Shown in pieces: positions 16,939 to 25,773 of a stretch of 51,568 nucleotides of DNA; the stretch's first letter is position 1, and each line of letters starts with the position of its first letter. The notes below the pieces were generated by a model. It saw only the letters and a list, made by a program, of their open reading frames with translations, ran no database searches and was not told the origin of the DNA. This DNA is from Clostridia bacterium (GTDB taxonomy: Bacteria > Bacillota_A > Clostridia > TANB77 > CAG-508): positions 1 to 51,568 of the forward strand of contig JAFVGB010000009.1 of the NCBI GenBank assembly GCA_017475185.1, given 5' to 3'. The translations under genes were made by a program, and so were the position numbers.

Positions 16939-17478
16939 TTATTCTTCATTGATATCAATTAGTGAAAATAATTCTTTGTTGTTGTTTAATTCAACAATAT
17001 TCATTACAACACCTTCTCCACCAACTATACCACCTAAGTCTTCTATTGCTTGTCTTATTGCATATACAGTGTTTCCAGTTGCATATATGTCATCTACTAT
17101 ATAAAATCTTTTACCACTGTAATCTTCATTAACTAGTTTTGGTAATTCTAGTGTATCTTTACCATATTCTTTTTCATACTCAAATTGCATTTCAACTGTT
17201 GTAGGAGGTAATTTCCCTTTTTTTCTTATAGGAATGCATCCTATGTTTAATTTATTAGCAATTGCCGCTCCTAATAAGAAACCTCTTGCTTCAGGTGCAA
17301 CTATATAATCTAATTGTTTGTTTTCTAATTCTTGTACAAATCTTTCTATTATTTCATTTAATGTTTCTTTTTGTAAGAATAGAGGCATAATGTCTATAAA
17401 TTCTATTCCTTTTATAGGATAGTCTTTTTCTGTTCTGATATTCAATTCATTTTTTAGTTCATTCTTTAATATTTTCAC
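16939..17478 (-). CDS. apt: Adenine phosphoribosyltransferase
   Basis: Converts adenine and PRPP to AMP. 179 aa. The PRPP-binding motif is 'FYIVDDIYATGNT' (125-137), and the APT-type 'APEARGFLLGAAIA' lies at 61-74. The start is GTG 17476-17478, read from AGGAGG 9 bases upstream. Upstream of it lies a duplicated fragment of the 18389 gene's end. It is adjacent to a queuosine salvage gene, whose family also handles base-sugar bonds. Confidence 0.9.
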   Translation of the reverse strand: MKILKNELKNELNIRTEKDYPIKGIEFIDIMPLFLQKETLNEIIERFVQELENKQLDYIVAPEARGFLLGAAIANKLNIGCIPIRKKGKLPPTTVEMQFEYEKEYGKDTLELPKLVNEDYSGKRFYIVDDIYATGNTVYAIRQAIEDLGGIVGGEGVVMNIVELNNNKELFSLIDINEE

Positions 17479-17493
17479 TTATATATTCCTCCT

Positions 17494-17552
17494 TATATTT
17501 ATCAATACCACATTGCTTAATAACTCTTTTACCTATTAAATTTATTGCTTTT
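17494..17552 (-). repeat. Duplicated 3' end of the flavodoxin-ferredoxin gene (copy 1)
   Basis: These 59 bases match 18403-18461 with three mismatches. Read leftward they encode 'KKAINLIGKRVIKQCGIDKY', against 'KKAITLIGKRVIEQCGIDKY' in the intact gene. The fragment sits between apt and the SDR gene, and the two copies bracket the SDR gene as direct repeats about 910 bases apart. Confidence 0.9.
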
Positions 17553-17557
17553 TTTAT

Positions 17558-18319
17558 TTAGTCTTGTCTTTTTCTAACTTGAACATTATATGCTATTTTT
17601 GCCAGTAAAGTATCTGAAGTTAGTTTTGCTAACAATCTGACAGCTTTTATTTGTAACCCAGGTATTATATAAAACTTCTTTTTAAGAATTCTGTCTACTG
17701 TATATCTTGCAACATATTCGCTCGATAAAGATTTCATTTTAAATTTTACACCTGCAACATTATTAAAGTTTGTATCTACTGGTCCTGGACATAATACACC
17801 GACTTTTACATTAGATTTTTCTCTTCTTAATTCTTCTCTTATTGATTGTGTTAATCGTACTACATATGCTTTTGAAGAATAATATGCTGACATTAGAGGA
17901 CCTGGCATAAATCCTGCTATTGATGCTACATTTAGAATATATCCAGAATTTTCTTTTTTCATTTTTTGTAGAAATAGCTTTGTTAATATATGCATAGCGA
18001 CTATATTTGTTTTTAGCATATTTATTTCTTTTTCTAGTTGTGTTTCTGAAAATTCACCAAATGTTCCAAATCCTGCGTTATTTATTACTATATCGATTTT
18101 TTGTCCTTTTACTTGTTCGTATAAATCTATGCAGTTTTGCTCAATACTTAAGTCTTTTGATATTATTTCTACATTAACATTTTTTATTTGATCTTTGACT
18201 TGTTTTAATTTATCCAAGTCTCTTGAAACTAAAATTAAATCAATATTTCTTTTTGCTAATTCCTTTGCAATGTCTCTGCCTATTCCTGATGATGCACCTG
18301 TAACCAATGCTTTTAACAT
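17558..18319 (-). CDS. Short-chain dehydrogenase/reductase
   Basis: NAD(P)-dependent oxidoreductase, 253 aa, classical SDR. The cofactor motif is TGASSGIG (7-14), followed by 'NNAGFGTFG' (80-88), the catalytic Ser in 'NVASIAG' and YxxxK at Y146/K150. C-terminal residues 'AVRLLAKLTSDTLLAK' resemble membrane-associated acyl-SDRs such as DltE/YqjQ types. AAAGGAGG precedes ATG 18319. Bracketed by the 59-base direct repeats described at 17494, it may have been inserted between apt and the flavodoxin gene. Confidence 0.88.
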   Translation of the reverse strand: MLKALVTGASSGIGRDIAKELAKRNIDLILVSRDLDKLKQVKDQIKNVNVEIISKDLSIEQNCIDLYEQVKGQKIDIVINNAGFGTFGEFSETQLEKEINMLKTNIVAMHILTKLFLQKMKKENSGYILNVASIAGFMPGPLMSAYYSSKAYVVRLTQSIREELRREKSNVKVGVLCPGPVDTNFNNVAGVKFKMKSLSSEYVARYTVDRILKKKFYIIPGLQIKAVRLLAKLTSDTLLAKIAYNVQVRKRQD

Positions 18320-18388
18320 TACACTTCCTCCTTTAAATCAAAAAATATTTAAAAATAGTTATGATTAATTGTATTTCATCATATTTTT

Positions 18389-19165
18389 CTATTGAATATC
18401 TATATATTTATCAATACCACATTGTTCAATAACTCTTTTACCTATTAAAGTTATTGCTTTTTTAGGACAACTATTTACACATCTATAACAACTTGTACAT
18501 TTACCTAATGGAATTACTTTATTATTCTCTTTTTGTATATTTTTCATAGGACATATATTAGCACATTTGCCGCAACCAATACATTTTGTATAATCAATTT
18601 TTAGTTTATTTTGTAACTTATAGTTTCTGTTGTGTAAATATATTCTTTGTCCAAAGAAACCCGCTAAGCGACTAGCAAAAGATAGTCCTTGTTTTCTATA
18701 ATGACCTCGTTTTATATTTGCAACTGTTTTTTTAATTTTTATATCTGCATTCTTAACTATTTTTTTATTCTTTTTGATAGTTCTTTTTAAGATTCTAACA
18801 TCTCCTATGCAATCAGGCATTTCTACATGTAATCCACCTGTTATATTAGCACCATAATTTTTTAATAATCTTGCTGAACAACCTGTTCCGTCTCCACTGA
18901 ATAGTGCCATAGTAACTATAATGAATATATTTTTGTTTCTAAATATATCTTTATTGTTTTCTATAAAATTTCTAACGATAATTGGCATATCACTATGATA
19001 TATTGGATATGCAAAAACAATATCATTATTATCTTTTATCTTACTGATACAATCCTTATCTTCAATAGAATATATGTTATTCTCTTTATTATCATTGTAA
19101 TACTCTACAAATTTATTCACACAATATTTTGTATTTCCTGTTCCGCTGAAATATATTCCTATCAT
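18389..19165 (-). CDS. Flavodoxin-ferredoxin fusion (EFR1-like)
   Basis: About 258 aa electron-transfer protein. The N-terminal flavodoxin-like domain has an FMN loop 'YFSGTGNTKY' (5-14). Two [4Fe-4S] clusters lie near 200-235: CIGCGKCANICP and CTSCYRCVNSCP. This layout is the EFR1 family ferredoxin. The start is ATG 19163-19165 with GTGAGG upstream; an upstream GTG is less likely. First gene of the run to 15970. Its 3' end is the parent of the 17494 repeat. Confidence 0.88.
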   Translation of the reverse strand: MIGIYFSGTGNTKYCVNKFVEYYNDNKENNIYSIEDKDCISKIKDNNDIVFAYPIYHSDMPIIVRNFIENNKDIFRNKNIFIIVTMALFSGDGTGCSARLLKNYGANITGGLHVEMPDCIGDVRILKRTIKKNKKIVKNADIKIKKTVANIKRGHYRKQGLSFASRLAGFFGQRIYLHNRNYKLQNKLKIDYTKCIGCGKCANICPMKNIQKENNKVIPLGKCTSCYRCVNSCPKKAITLIGKRVIEQCGIDKYIDIQ

Positions 19166-19261
19166 TTTATTCCTCACTCTCACATTGCAATATTTTATTT
19201 ACAACGTTTCCTACTCCACCTATTTTGTAGAACGATACTAACTTACTTCCTAGTGGATTTT

Positions 19262-19699
19262 TTACTTATTATAATTACTTAAAAATCTTTCTAATTCATC
19301 TTCATTCGCAAATATTTCCTCAAAAATATTATATAAAGTATCGGTTGCTTCATATTCGCCAATTGCATAGCATTTCTTACCCAATCCATAAGCAATTCCA
19401 GATTCTATATGTGCTGCTTTTCCAGCAGGTAAGACAAGCAATAAATTTTTAGAATTCTTTTCACCTTCTAAATCATCATGAAATAGTTTTAGTACAATAT
19501 CACTTTTTAATCCAAATGATTCAAATTCTTTTTGCCTTTCTTCTGGGGTTTGATTTTCGTTTCCATATCCCCAATCTGCTTCATTTTTTATAAAGCAGTA
19601 ATATGTAATATTATGTTTATCAAACATATCACATATTCTTAATATATTTTCCTTGTTTCTTGCTCTACCAGCTATAAAAAATTCATATTTGTTATCCAT
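19262..19699 (-). CDS. Nucleoside 2-deoxyribosyltransferase-like protein
   Basis: 145 aa, cytoplasmic. The Rossmann-like pattern 'YEFFIAGRARNKENILRI' at the start and 'LLLVLPAGKAAHIESGIAYGLGKKCYAIGE' near 85-115 resemble the nucleoside 2-deoxyribosyltransferase/DUF4406 group, in which the 'G.....E.G.A..LG' segment shapes the active site. Enzyme activity is not certain. ATG 19699 with GAAAGGAAG upstream; promoter at 19745-19772. Confidence 0.6.
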   Translation of the reverse strand: MDNKYEFFIAGRARNKENILRICDMFDKHNITYYCFIKNEADWGYGNENQTPEERQKEFESFGLKSDIVLKLFHDDLEGEKNSKNLLLVLPAGKAAHIESGIAYGLGKKCYAIGEYEATDTLYNIFEEIFANEDELERFLSNYNK

Positions 19700-19744
19700 G
19701 GCATATCTTCCTTTCTAATTATACTATTCATATTAGTTGGTTAC

Positions 19745-19772
19745 ATTATATCATAATCTATTTATATATCAA
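19745..19772 (-). promoter_or_regulatory. Promoter of the 19699 gene
   Basis: Minus strand TTGATA (19767-19772), 16-base spacer ending TATGA, TATAAT (19745-19750). Third member of the promoter class also seen at 4848 and 9408. Confidence 0.75.
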
Positions 19773-19784
19773 TAATCGGAAAAG

Positions 19785-19814
19785 AAAAAAACACCGCATG
19801 TGCAGTGTTTTTTT
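19785..19814 (-). terminator. Terminator of the 19833 gene
   Basis: AAAAAAACAC.GCA against TGC.GTGTTTTTTT with a 2-base loop and T-run on the minus strand, about 20 bases past the stop. Confidence 0.85.
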
Positions 19815-19832
19815 CTAATTAGATTTACGGTG

Positions 19833-20213
19833 TTAGTTTGTTGCTTTTGCCATTTTGATCTGCTGTTCCAGAAAGCGCTGCAAATCATACTTAAAATCTG
19901 AGATATCAAATGCCTTAAAAACATCTGTATAATTCGTCAGATTGCACTGTCCGGTTTGGTGGTTACCTCCCCAATTGCAGCAGCAAGTGAAAGTCCCGTC
20001 GCTCTTGCATGTTCCCCAAGAATGATATTCGCCTGCAGTATCCCAGTAGGAATAACATTCGACCTCATCAGATCCTAAAGGAAAACGTATTGTTTTCTTA
20101 CATGCCTCGATTCCTTCAGTAACCAGCTTAGCTCTTTCGATAAGTTCGGTTGCACCTACAAGTTCTTCGATGGAAATTTCTCCGTTTGCGACCATAGTTG
20201 CCAGTTTTCCCAT
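19833..20213 (-). CDS. 126-aa Cys/Trp-rich protein, probably acquired
   Basis: I do not recognise it. Residues 1-45 are helical and leader-like ('GEISIEELVGATELIERAKL'). Residues 50-95 are packed with aromatic and sulfur residues ('CYSYWDTAGEYHSWGTC', then 'FTCCCNWGGNHQTGQC'). The tail is helical and basic. A metal-binding or disulfide-bonded core, or a precursor peptide, are possibilities, but no modifying enzyme lies nearby. More GC-rich than its neighbours. AAAGGAG precedes ATG 20213. It has its own promoter, leader hairpin and terminator. Confidence 0.6.
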   Translation of the reverse strand: MGKLATMVANGEISIEELVGATELIERAKLVTEGIEACKKTIRFPLGSDEVECYSYWDTAGEYHSWGTCKSDGTFTCCCNWGGNHQTGQCNLTNYTDVFKAFDISDFKYDLQRFLEQQIKMAKATN

Positions 20214-20241
20214 AAGTATTCTCCTTTGTAAATAAAATTTT

Positions 20242-20302
20242 TATGACATATAGCTTTTGCTATGTCATATATAATTATACACCATTTTATGTAAATTTGC
20301 AA
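20242..20302 (-). promoter_or_regulatory. Promoter and leader hairpin of the 19833 gene
   Basis: Minus strand TTGCAA (20297-20302), 17 bases, TATAAT (20274-20279). The leader immediately forms TATGACATA/TATGTCATA (20242-20250, 20261-20269), a 9-base stem followed by AAAAATTTTATTT, which could act as an attenuator or stabiliser. Confidence 0.65.
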
Positions 20303-20378
20303 ATTCTTGTTCTTTATGACTGACTTAACCTATATAAATAAATTCTGTTTAATTATTACTAATCCTTCCATACTTTAT

Positions 20379-21224
20379 CTATACTGGAAGTCCAAATATG
20401 CAAAATCTAATAAAATCAACCACTCCATGTGCAATCATAGCAGATGTAATATCTCTTTTCTTTTGTAATACTGCAAATACTAAACCAAATACTAACACAT
20501 ATAGCATGGTGATTATAATCCAAGATATCAATCCATTCAAAATACCATTACTAAAACATTCTGTTGTGTGTGGTAATATGTGAGGTATCATCATCATAAA
20601 CCAAAATGTGAATTTTTGCCACTTTGTTGTAAATTTCCCATGCACTAATGATAAGCAAAATGCATAAAACACAGTTCTACATGATATTTCCTCTATTGTA
20701 GCAGGGCTTAATGAAAGTAGAAATGCTTGCAAAACATTTGCACTTTTTATTTCGTTACTTCCTTTCATTAGTAAATAGTTTATTCCTCCCCATACTATTC
20801 CAAATATTAACCCTAATAATATAGTTATTAAAATATCTTTTTTTCGAGTTGATTTAATCCAACAAAGTGCATCTTCTTTTTCTTTATTGAAAACAGATGT
20901 TACAGCACAAGTTGATAAGAAAACTAGTAACATATGAATAACTGACATAGGATTAAATCTTGTTATTTCAGATAAGATATAAATACCACTAAGACCAACT
21001 GCAAGTAATATGTTTTTCTTTTTAGGAAATTTATATTTTATTAATAATATTATATCTAATATCAAACTATACAAATTTAAAAACAGCCATGTATATTGCT
21101 TGTTTTCAAATGTAGCGCATCCAAATAAAAATAAACCCAGATATATTATAAATGAAATCCATACAATATAAATCTTTGATTTTCCTTTCGCTTTAATAAC
21201 ATCAACTTTTTCTTCTTTTTCCAT
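20379..21224 (-). CDS. CPBP family intramembrane metalloprotease
   Basis: 281 aa, about eight hydrophobic segments. The CPBP/Abi motif EExxxR is 'IEEISCR' (E178, E179, R183), with conserved histidines in 'IPHILPHT' and 'AHGVVDF' in later helices. Bacterial members act in prenyl-protein-like processing or self-immunity to bacteriocins; the role here is unknown. Start ATG 21224 with GAAAGG upstream. Transcribed alone. Confidence 0.85.
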   Translation of the reverse strand: MEKEEKVDVIKAKGKSKIYIVWISFIIYLGLFLFGCATFENKQYTWLFLNLYSLILDIILLIKYKFPKKKNILLAVGLSGIYILSEITRFNPMSVIHMLLVFLSTCAVTSVFNKEKEDALCWIKSTRKKDILITILLGLIFGIVWGGINYLLMKGSNEIKSANVLQAFLLSLSPATIEEISCRTVFYAFCLSLVHGKFTTKWQKFTFWFMMMIPHILPHTTECFSNGILNGLISWIIITMLYVLVFGLVFAVLQKKRDITSAMIAHGVVDFIRFCIFGLPV

Positions 21225-21311
21225 TTCATCATAACCTTTCTTTTGATTTGCTACATTCCCCTTTATTCATAATGATAAAATTTTATCATTACTATGTATG
21301 GTTGTCAATAA

Positions 21312-21339
21312 AGAAGAGCTTCTTTATAGAAGCTCTTCT
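21312..21339 (-). terminator. Terminator of the ABC transporter/two-component operon
   Basis: Perfect 12-base stem, AGAAGAGCTTCT / AGAAGCTCTTCT (21312-21323, 21328-21339), 4-base loop, TTTATTG after it on the minus strand. It lies 8 bases past the permease stop. Confidence 0.88.
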
Positions 21340-21346
21340 AAATCAT

Positions 21347-23686
21347 CTATTCACCTTTTAATAAATTATATGCCTCTATTTTTCTGATTTTTAATGATAA
21401 TAGAACAGCGAATATAAATGATATAATTACAAACCCTACTCCTGTCATAGCAACTAAATAATACGGTATATCAAATGTTAATTTCATTATTCCAAATGAA
21501 TTTGTACATAATGTAAGTGCTGGGTTAGCTATAAGGCATGATACTATACTTGATATAATAACAGCTAAGATAATTGAAGGCATAAAACTTATAGCATTTT
21601 GTTTTATTACATCTTTTGATGTATATCCTATTGCTTTTAAAATACCGTAATCTTTCATTTTATTATTTATAAGAGTTTTTATTAATAAATATAAAACTAA
21701 TAAGATTATAAGAGCATCTATAATAACAATTCCAATTGCCATAGCATTTGCAATTGTTCTAAATGATGTCATAGATCCTTCTATTGTTTCTTGGAAATTA
21801 ACTGTTCCTGAAACTTTTTTTCCTAAATCATTTTCAACCTTCTTTAGACATTCATTTATATCTGTACCATCTTTTACTTCGAAATAGTACCATCTTTCAT
21901 AGTTGCCGTTTAATAATTTGTCTACTCCTGTTGTTAGCATTACGGCTTCTTTACCGCTGTTATTAAATGTTTGAATAAAACCAGTGATTAAGTATTTTTC
22001 TTTTTTTTCTGCATTTCTCATTTCTATTTCATCGCCTATTTTATATCCATAGTTGCTAGCAAATTTACCTGATATAGCAATTTCATTATCATATTTTGGC
22101 AATCTTCCTGTATAGCATAAATCTTGATTATGTAATGATTCTGGACTTTCAATAATAGTAGTCCACAATTTAGTATCTTCAGTTTCAAGCCCTTCATCTG
22201 ATACTAATCTTATATCATAAATTTCATCAATTGATTTTAATCGTTCTAATACTTCATTCTCTGAACCAATTGATGCTGCAACTACACCATCACACGTCTC
22301 TGTTCCAAATAAACTTATTTTTAAATTAACAGAAAAGTTTTGATACATTGTTAATCCTATAACAGCAGAGAATATTAAGAAAAATGTGATAATGAAAGTT
22401 GTGATGTTTTGTTTAATGTTTGTTATCATAGTTTTTAATGCAAGACTCATATTTATTGGTAATTTTGTCTTTTCTAATTGAATTCTATTTTTCTTAAAGT
22501 TATGTGTTTTTAGTCCGTCTCTTAATGCTGTTATTGGTTGTATTTTCTTTATTTTTCTTACAAAAAACATTACTGTTATTGCAACAGAAGTTATTATGCA
22601 CGCTGTTGTTATTACTGCACAAGATGGATTAAATGCAGCTTTGTAAACAAGTCCTGATTGACTGTTTATCATCTCTGTTACAGTAGGAATCATTAGATAA
22701 GATAATACTATTCCTAAAATGTTTCCTATTATTGTTAACAATAAGAATTGAATTAAGAAAGATAATTTAATATTCTTACTTGTATATCCTATAGCTTTTA
22801 TTACTCCTAATGTTTTTATATTTTCTTTTATATAATTTGAAATATTGTTTGATAACATTAAAAATACTACAACTAGAATTATGATACTTACAGATAGACA
22901 TGCAATTACTAGAATATTAGGTATAAACATTTTCATCTCCATACCATCTTCTATTGTACGTTCTTCTGTTTTTACTAAAGGATTTTCTTTTGAAATTTTG
23001 CTTGAAAAGTCATTTATAAATCTATCGTTGTTTATCTCATCTTTTAAATCGAATTTTATATAGGCTACCTCTGCTTCTGTGTCATATATTTTGTTATATG
23101 TATTATTATCAACAACAACAAGTACTTGACCATTATTTGTTTGGCCTAACATAAATGTGTTTAAAAATCCTTTTATAGTAAGATTATATTTTGTATCTGA
23201 TATTTGAAATTCGTATTTGTCTCCAACTTTATAGCCACCACCTGTACGATATTGGTTAGGCAAATATATAAAGTTTTCTTTAGCAGATGCATCTTCATCA
23301 AGTATTTCAGTTTTTCCTAATCTTGACTTTAATACCTCATCTTTTGTGCTAAATACAACTGTTGATACTATATTTCCATTAGCATATGGCATTGCTACCA
23401 TATAACTAATAGTTCTATAAATTTCATAGTCGTTAACTTTACTATAATCAATTTTTGATTTTATGTATGAGTCTGTTATGCTGGAAATATCACCTTGAAT
23501 AAGAATATCTGCATCTTCGCAATTTAATCTTTCAGCAGTTTTTTTGGCATTAGTGTTAACATCTCCAGTTATGAATAACACTAGGTTTAAAAAACATGCT
23601 GCTAATGTAATAAGTAATATTAAACCTGCAGTAAGTCCTCTTCTTTTTCTTATATTAGCTTTGGCTAGTAACATTTCTTTTTTCAT
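21347..23686 (-). CDS. FtsX-type ABC transporter permease
   Basis: 779 aa membrane protein of the MacB/FtsX superfamily, with two repeats of a TM helix, an extracytoplasmic MacB-like domain and three TM helices. Twin cytoplasmic 'KTLGVIKAIGYTSKNI' and 'KDYGILKAIGYTSKDV' segments mark the coupling helices of each half. It pairs with the ATPase whose stop lies next to its start. The arrangement matches Vex/Bce-like exporters controlled by a two-component system and often linked to antimicrobial peptide resistance (inference). Confidence 0.88.
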   Translation of the reverse strand: MKKEMLLAKANIRKRRGLTAGLILLITLAACFLNLVLFITGDVNTNAKKTAERLNCEDADILIQGDISSITDSYIKSKIDYSKVNDYEIYRTISYMVAMPYANGNIVSTVVFSTKDEVLKSRLGKTEILDEDASAKENFIYLPNQYRTGGGYKVGDKYEFQISDTKYNLTIKGFLNTFMLGQTNNGQVLVVVDNNTYNKIYDTEAEVAYIKFDLKDEINNDRFINDFSSKISKENPLVKTEERTIEDGMEMKMFIPNILVIACLSVSIIILVVVFLMLSNNISNYIKENIKTLGVIKAIGYTSKNIKLSFLIQFLLLTIIGNILGIVLSYLMIPTVTEMINSQSGLVYKAAFNPSCAVITTACIITSVAITVMFFVRKIKKIQPITALRDGLKTHNFKKNRIQLEKTKLPINMSLALKTMITNIKQNITTFIITFFLIFSAVIGLTMYQNFSVNLKISLFGTETCDGVVAASIGSENEVLERLKSIDEIYDIRLVSDEGLETEDTKLWTTIIESPESLHNQDLCYTGRLPKYDNEIAISGKFASNYGYKIGDEIEMRNAEKKEKYLITGFIQTFNNSGKEAVMLTTGVDKLLNGNYERWYYFEVKDGTDINECLKKVENDLGKKVSGTVNFQETIEGSMTSFRTIANAMAIGIVIIDALIILLVLYLLIKTLINNKMKDYGILKAIGYTSKDVIKQNAISFMPSIILAVIISSIVSCLIANPALTLCTNSFGIMKLTFDIPYYLVAMTGVGFVIISFIFAVLLSLKIRKIEAYNLLKGE

Positions 23687-23687
23687 A

Positions 23688-24449
23688 TTACCACCCCATT
23701 CTTACTAAGAAATCAGAAAGAACTTTATGTCTTTTCTCATCATCTTTTCCGTATTTTCCTAAATTACATTCTCCTGCAATTTCACCGTCTTTTATGTAGA
23801 TTACTCTGTTTCCTCTTCTTGCTGAATTAATATCATGTGTAACCATTACAATTGATTGACCTAACTCATTAAATTCTGTAAATAAATCTAATACGTCTTT
23901 TCCAGTTTTAGAGTTTAATGCACCTGTTGGCTCATCTGCAAATAATACATCTGGGTTGTTTATAAGAGCTCTTGCTATACCAACACGTTGTGCTTCACCA
24001 CCAGATATTTGTGTAGGAAATTTCTTTGACATATTTTTGTTAATGTCTACTTTATTTAATAAATCATAAGCTTTTGATACAACTTCTTTTTTATTTTTCT
24101 TTGTTAAAAGGCCACTTGAAAGAATGTTGTCCATTATGCTCATAGAATCTACTAAATATATTTGTTGAAACACAAATCCACAATTTTTTCTTCTAAATAA
24201 TGCTAATTTATCTTGATTAAGTTTTGTAATATTTTGCCCATTGAAATAAATATCTCCTAAAGTTGGAGTATCCATTCCAGATAGTGCATATAATAATGTT
24301 GATTTTCCTGCACCACTAGGCCCCATAATTACTGTAAAGTCTCCATCATAAATTTCTAAGTCAATGTTTTTTAATATATGCTGCATTACTCCGTTGTTAG
24401 AGAATGTCTTGCATAATTTTTCTGTTTTTATTAGAGTTTTTTCTCCCAT
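23688..24449 (-). CDS. ABC transporter ATP-binding protein
   Basis: 253 aa. Walker A 'GPSGAGKST' (43-51), Q-loop in 'FVFQQIYL', signature 'ISGGEAQRV', Walker B 'VLFADEPTGAL' and H-loop 'VTHDI' are all intact. This is the MacB/LolD-type class that energises FtsX-like permeases by mechanotransmission. AAGGAGG upstream of ATG 24449. Followed with 1-base spacing by its permease. Confidence 0.93.
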   Translation of the reverse strand: MGEKTLIKTEKLCKTFSNNGVMQHILKNIDLEIYDGDFTVIMGPSGAGKSTLLYALSGMDTPTLGDIYFNGQNITKLNQDKLALFRRKNCGFVFQQIYLVDSMSIMDNILSSGLLTKKNKKEVVSKAYDLLNKVDINKNMSKKFPTQISGGEAQRVGIARALINNPDVLFADEPTGALNSKTGKDVLDLFTEFNELGQSIVMVTHDINSARRGNRVIYIKDGEIAGECNLGKYGKDDEKRHKVLSDFLVRMGW

Positions 24450-24520
24450 TTTTTATTCCTCCTTAAAGTTTCATTATATTTATTATAGTTTATTAAATAT
24501 TAAATGACTTTAAGAAATTC

Positions 24521-25771
24521 TTAAATAATTCTTAAATATATTATTGTTTTAAACCCTGGCTTACAATTTTCGATTTCTAAATCCCCATTCATTTTTCTTA
24601 GTAATTCTTTTGAAATATACAATCCTAATCCAACACCATCTATGTTTTCTGTATTTGAACCTCTTTTGAACTTTTCGGTTAAAAGTGGTACTTCCTCATC
24701 CTTTATTGTATCTCCGAAGTCTTTTATAGAAATAATTAAAAATTCATTTTTTATATCCGCTTCTGTTTCTATTTTTGTATTTGCATATTTATAAGAATTG
24801 GCGAATATGTTATCAAATATTTGTTGTAAACGTATTCTATCTGCATATATGTTGCAATTAGGTAAACTCATTATTTTATTTTTATTTAAATAATCTGCAT
24901 TATTAATCAATTCTGCAATAATACTACTTTTCATTTTAGTTGGATTGATATTTAATTCTTCCAATTCTTCTAATGTAGAGTTAAAAAGATTGTTTATTAA
25001 TGTATTTACCTGATCTGATTTATTATTAATAGATTGAAAGCAGTTAGTTATTTTCTCATCACTTGAAATCGCTATTCCTAATTCTGATGAAGATTTTATT
25101 GATGCTATTGGTGTTTTTATATCATGACTTAATTTAGCTACTAATTCTTTCTTACTTTCAATTGCTGCTTTTTCAGCTTCTCTTGATTTTTTAATTTCTT
25201 GTCTCATTATGTCAAAAGCTTCAGTAAAAGCACCAAAATTATTATTTCTATCCATGTTTAATGGTATGTCTAAATTACCACTTGAAACCCTTGATGCGAA
25301 TCTTTCCATGTTCTTGAATGGTTTTGTATAGTTAAAATATATATGCATATAATAAATAATAAATGCTAATAACTGAATCGTAGAAATGCTCATTATAAAT
25401 ATGATGTATGTTTTTTTGTTTTGACTTAAAATCCTATCAAAATTATTATTAATAATTATCTTCCCTTGTATTTGATTGTTAATTTTTAAATCTATTATTG
25501 TATCTCTGTTTTTATATGCCGCATTTAGTGATTCACTTAATCCGTTGTTCGTTTTATATATTAGTTTATCATTATTATCTATTATTACATAATCATAGGT
25601 ATTGGGATATTCAGACTCATTTCCAAATTTATGTTCGATTTCTGTAACTAGTTCATTTATTTGTATTACATCATTATTATATTTGTAATTTTCATTAAAG
25701 TAAAAATATGTAAGTATTAATTCTATGATAAATGTTATTACTAAAAATATAAATAAAAACTTCTTCTTCAT
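24521..25771 (-). CDS. Sensor histidine kinase
   Basis: 416 aa. TM1 at 4-24, an extracellular sensor of about 95 residues, TM2 at about 121-142, HAMP linker (150-200), phospho-acceptor H216 in 'AKLSHDIKTPIAS', and a HATPase domain with G-boxes 'KDFGDTI' and 'GVGLGLYISKELL'. It starts 2 bases after the response regulator's stop. It probably senses the substrate or stress handled by the adjacent ABC transporter. Confidence 0.92.
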   Translation of the reverse strand: MKKKFLFIFLVITFIIELILTYFYFNENYKYNNDVIQINELVTEIEHKFGNESEYPNTYDYVIIDNNDKLIYKTNNGLSESLNAAYKNRDTIIDLKINNQIQGKIIINNNFDRILSQNKKTYIIFIMSISTIQLLAFIIYYMHIYFNYTKPFKNMERFASRVSSGNLDIPLNMDRNNNFGAFTEAFDIMRQEIKKSREAEKAAIESKKELVAKLSHDIKTPIASIKSSSELGIAISSDEKITNCFQSINNKSDQVNTLINNLFNSTLEELEELNINPTKMKSSIIAELINNADYLNKNKIMSLPNCNIYADRIRLQQIFDNIFANSYKYANTKIETEADIKNEFLIISIKDFGDTIKDEEVPLLTEKFKRGSNTENIDGVGLGLYISKELLRKMNGDLEIENCKPGFKTIIYLRII

Positions 25772-25773
25772 TT

